Assembly (NCBI GenBank): GCA_947625905.1
Contig: CANQQJ010000037.1
Span: 1 to 33,042, forward strand
Length of the DNA: 33,042 nucleotides
Direction: 5' to 3'
DNA from: an uncultured Clostridia bacterium
GTDB taxonomy: Bacteria; Bacillota; Clostridia; Monoglobales; Monoglobaceae
Under the pieces are notes generated by a model. It was not told the origin of the DNA. It did no database searches and worked only from the letters and a program-made list of their open reading frames with translations. The translations under genes and the position numbers were made by a program. Within the stretch, counting starts at the first letter, position 1. Each line of letters begins with the position of its first letter. Below are positions 30,702 to 33,042 of the stretch, one piece after another.

Positions 30702-31511
30702 TCAAAAACTTCCAAATGTTATATTTAGCAAAATGATCGCGGCCAAAAGCGCCGCCGTGTACACCCAGCCCAAAAAATCGACTCTGCCGAATCTCAGCTC
30801 ATAAAGCCGCGTTCTGCCCTCTCCGCCTCTGTAGCAGCGGCACTCCATGGCGGTCGCCAGCTCGTCGGCCCTGCGGAACGCGCTGATAAACAGCGGTATC
30901 AGTATCGGCACCATGGCCTTGGCGCGGGCGAATATGTTTCCGCTGTCGATCGACGCGCCTCTGGCGGACTGGGCCTTCATGATCTTGTCGGTTTCGTCCA
31001 GCAGCGTCGGTATAAATCGGAGCGCTATCGTCATCATCATCGCGATCTCGTGCGCGGGCAGATGTATTTTTTTAAAGGGCGAGAGCAGACGCTCCATGCC
31101 GTCGGTCAGCGCGATAGGCGACGTTGTCAGCGTCAGCAGCGAGGTCCCGAGTATCAAAAATATAAGTCTCAGCACCATAAACGCCGCGAAGCGCACACCC
31201 TCGCGGGTGATCTTCAGAAAGCCCAAGCTCCAGATTACCTCGCCGCTCGTCAGAAACAGATTAAATATTCCCGTGAACACGATAAAGATCAAAATCGGCT
31301 TGAGACCGCGTATCAGATATTTCGGCGAGAGCTTCGAGACCGCGGTGCAGACCGCGAGAAACAGAGCAAGCGCGGCGTATCCGACAAAGTTTTGCACCAG
31401 AAACACCATCACCACGTACGCGATTATTATTAATATTTTTGTTCGGGGGTCAAGCCGGTGAATAAAAGAGTTCCCCGGAAAGTATTGACCCAAAGTTATA
31501 TCTTTAAGCAT
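30702..31511 (-). CDS. ecfT: ECF transporter transmembrane subunit EcfT
   Basis: A 269-residue membrane protein that couples the two ATPases to vitamin-binding S components (folate, riboflavin, biotin and others). Helices fall at about 28-48, 50-70, 90-110, 115-135 and 245-265. The coupling motifs are MKAQSARGASI (about residue 180) and ATAMECRCYRGGEGRT (about residue 220), whose ARG and YRG triplets bind the ATPases. The gene starts with GLN/GQYFPGNSFIHRLDPRTKIL, typical of group II ECF modules. It sits between ecfA2 (15 bases) and truA (start at base two after its stop). No S component gene is in the window. Confidence 0.95.
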   Translation of the reverse strand: MLKDITLGQYFPGNSFIHRLDPRTKILIIIAYVVMVFLVQNFVGYAALALFLAVCTAVSKLSPKYLIRGLKPILIFIVFTGIFNLFLTSGEVIWSLGFLKITREGVRFAAFMVLRLIFLILGTSLLTLTTSPIALTDGMERLLSPFKKIHLPAHEIAMMMTIALRFIPTLLDETDKIMKAQSARGASIDSGNIFARAKAMVPILIPLFISAFRRADELATAMECRCYRGGEGRTRLYELRFGRVDFLGWVYTAALLAAIILLNITFGSF

Positions 31512-31526
31512 AATATTGCCTTTCGA

Positions 31527-32381
31527 TCAGTTGTTTTGTTTGTTTAAAAGCGGAAGCAGTATCCTGTAGGCGTCGCCGGTCGTGTATATCCCGGGCGGTA
31601 TGTCGGCCCCCGCCTCGCGCAGCCTGTCGGCCACTCTCGTTATCTGCGGCACGTTCAGCCCGATCTCGCGCAGGCGCGCGCTTTTGGCGAACACCTCGGA
31701 GGGGCTGCCGCTCATCTCGACTTTTCCGGAGTTCAACACGAATATCCTGTCGGCCAGCTTCGCAACGTCCTCCATGCTGTGCGACACCAGCAGCACCGTC
31801 AGGTCCATTCGCTTGTGCATGTCGCGTATTTTGAAAAGTATCTCGTCTCTGCCCGCGGGGTCGAGCCCTGCCGTGGGTTCGTCGAGTATCAAAACCTTCG
31901 GCTCCATCGCCAGTATCCCCGCTATCGCGGCCCGGCGCTTTTGTCCGCCCGAGAGGTCAAACGGCGATTTGTCGAGCAGGCTCTCGGGAAGTCCCGTCAT
32001 GTTCGCCGCAAACCTCGCGCGGTCCTCGGCTTCGCTTTTGGAAAGCCCCATGTTGAGCGGCCCGAAGCATATGTCCTTGAGCACCGTTTCCTCGAACAGC
32101 TGATATTCCGGATACTGCATGCAGAGCCCGACTTTGAATCTTATGCCGCGGAGATCGGTCTTTTTGTCGGACAGGTCCTCGCCGTCTATTATGACCCTGC
32201 CGCCGTCGGGCTTTAAAAGGCCGTTCAGCAACTGTATCATCGTTGATTTTCCCGAGCCTGTGTGGCCGATTATGCCGACAAACTCGCCCGGGTCGATTTG
32301 GAGGCTGATCCCGTCAAGAGCTTTTTTCTCAAAAGGTCCGCCGCTCATATATGTGTAGCTGACATTTTCAAGCTTTATCAT
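31527..32381 (-). CDS. ecfA2: ECF transporter ATPase subunit EcfA2
   Basis: A 284-residue ABC ATPase that powers the ECF module with EcfA1. Walker A is GHTGSGKST (39-47), the Q loop [17 protein letters not shown], the signature [13 protein letters not shown], Walker [19 protein letters not shown], and the switch His in [10 protein letters not shown]. The start at 32381 has AGGAGG seven bases upstream; an upstream in-frame start at 32432 would extend into ecfA1. The ATG overlaps the ecfA1 TGA in an ATGA junction, a sign of translational coupling. ecfT follows after 15 bases. Confidence 0.95.
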   Translation of the reverse strand: MIKLENVSYTYMSGGPFEKKALDGISLQIDPGEFVGIIGHTGSGKSTMIQLLNGLLKPDGGRVIIDGEDLSDKKTDLRGIRFKVGLCMQYPEYQLFEETVLKDICFGPLNMGLSKSEAEDRARFAANMTGLPESLLDKSPFDLSGGQKRRAAIAGILAMEPKVLILDEPTAGLDPAGRDEILFKIRDMHKRMDLTVLLVSHSMEDVAKLADRIFVLNSGKVEMSGSPSEVFAKSARLREIGLNVPQITRVADRLREAGADIPPGIYTTGDAYRILLPLLNKQNN

Positions 32382-33042
32382 GGCCGCGCCTCCTTTTTTA
32401 TTCCCATCGCGCGCAGCAGCTCGGCCGCGCACTCCTCGTCGTTAAGCACCGTTTTGTCAAGGCCGGGGATCTTTTCGCTCAGCATGTGTATCAGATATGT
32501 CGACTGCGGCACGTCAAGCCCCAGCGCCGTCAGCTTTTCGACCTGCGAGAAAACCTCCCGCGGTCTGCCCTGAAGCGCTATCTTTCCGTTGTCGATGACG
32601 ATCACGCGGTCGGCTCTGACGGCCTCGTCCATGTAGTGGGTTATGAGCGCCACCGTCATGCCGCCCTCGCGGTTAAGTTTTTTAACGGTCTCAATGACCT
32701 CGGCGCGTCCGCCCGGGTCGAGCATCGCGGTAGGCTCATCCATTACCAAAAGCTCGGGCCGCATGGCCAAAGCGCCCGCGATAGCGACGCGCTGTTTCTG
32801 GCCGCCGCTCAGCATATGGGGCGCGTGCTGCTTAAACGCGCTCATGCCCACGATTTCGAGAGCCTCGTCAACGCGTCTTCGGATCTCCTCGCGCGGCACG
32901 CCCAGGTTTTCGGGCGCGAAAGCCACGTCCTCCTCAACGATGGTGGCCACCATCTGGTTGTCGGGATTCTGAAAGACCATGCCGACCCTGCGCCGTACGT
33001 CAAACAGACGGCTCTCGTCCGAGGTGTCGATCCCGTCGATCA
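32378..33042 (-). CDS. ecfA1: ECF transporter ATPase subunit EcfA1 (5' end outside window)
   Basis: The 3' part of the second ECF ATPase. The frame is open to the right edge of the window, beginning [20 protein letters not shown], so the start codon, the Walker A motif and about 60-70 residues are missing here. The Q loop is [17 protein letters not shown], the signature [17 protein letters not shown], and Walker [19 protein letters not shown], followed by the switch His in [10 protein letters not shown]. It ends in TGA inside the ecfA2 start region. It should be the first gene of the ecfA1-ecfA2-ecfT-truA unit in this window. Confidence 0.93.
   Translation of the reverse strand, partial: IDGIDTSDESRLFDVRRRVGMVFQNPDNQMVATIVEEDVAFAPENLGVPREEIRRRVDEALEIVGMSAFKQHAPHMLSGGQKQRVAIAGALAMRPELLVMDEPTAMLDPGGRAEVIETVKKLNREGGMTVALITHYMDEAVRADRVIVIDNGKIALQGRPREVFSQVEKLTALGLDVPQSTYLIHMLSEKIPGLDKTVLNDEECAAELLRAMGIKKEARP

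Overview
The window looks like a chromosomal segment of a Gram-positive anaerobe of the Clostridia, most likely a gut Oscillospirales-type genome. This is inferred from the Firmicutes-style gene set (AbrB-type regulator, ParA/Soj with ParB/Spo0J, VanR/VanS/VanY-like cluster, rpmG-secE-nusG-rplKAJL order, ECF transporter cluster with truA), consensus -35/-10 promoters spaced by 17 bases, strong AGGAGG ribosome sites, Thr/Pro linkers in secreted proteins, and many palindromic intergenic repeats.

Layout. 1-380: repeat-bearing intergenic DNA with two outward-facing promoters that may serve an operon beyond the left edge. 381-3750: a zinc-ribbon membrane protein, divergent from a response regulator, a histidine kinase and a D,D-carboxypeptidase. 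3822-4217: tRNA-Pro behind a long repeat-containing leader, closed by a terminator. 4537-7065: a secreted papain-type protease gene with an in-frame amber codon near its end. 7074-7376: a tiny hydrophobic peptide gene facing a convergent antisense promoter, a candidate type I toxin-antitoxin locus. 7496-8865: a small membrane protein and an MreB/Mbl-type actin. 9101-10479: a CHAP-domain cell-wall hydrolase broken by a stop codon and a frameshift, preceded by a roughly 200-base structured leader RNA ending in a terminator. 10500-11397: repeats and tRNA-Arg. 11615-12496: an unknown small protein and queH. 12552-17722 (minus strand, AT-rich): rsmA-rdgB, parA-parB and a coiled-coil protein with serS, with parS-like palindromes beside parA. 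17780-18525: tandem repeats and a tRNA-Ala/fMet/Leu operon. 18580-19320: repeats, an orphan promoter and an attenuator-like leader before an AbrB-type regulator. 19929-20963: a YkvI-like membrane protein. 21066-25257: rpmG, secE, nusG, rplK, rplA, rplJ, rplL and dtd with ribosomal-protein leader elements. 25305-33042 (minus strand): a polysaccharide deacetylase, rho, a CvpA-like protein, a beta-propeller-like membrane protein, truA, ecfT, ecfA2 and the 3' part of ecfA1, which runs off the right edge.

Most genes are housekeeping: translation, queuosine and tRNA modification, chromosome segregation, envelope shape and envelope remodelling. The less ordinary content lies between genes: the convergent-promoter toxin-like locus, two leader RNAs that begin with a long hairpin at the predicted +1 and end in a terminator just before the ribosome site, and tandem hairpin repeats attached to every tRNA locus. 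All family names come from reading the translations; no database search was run.
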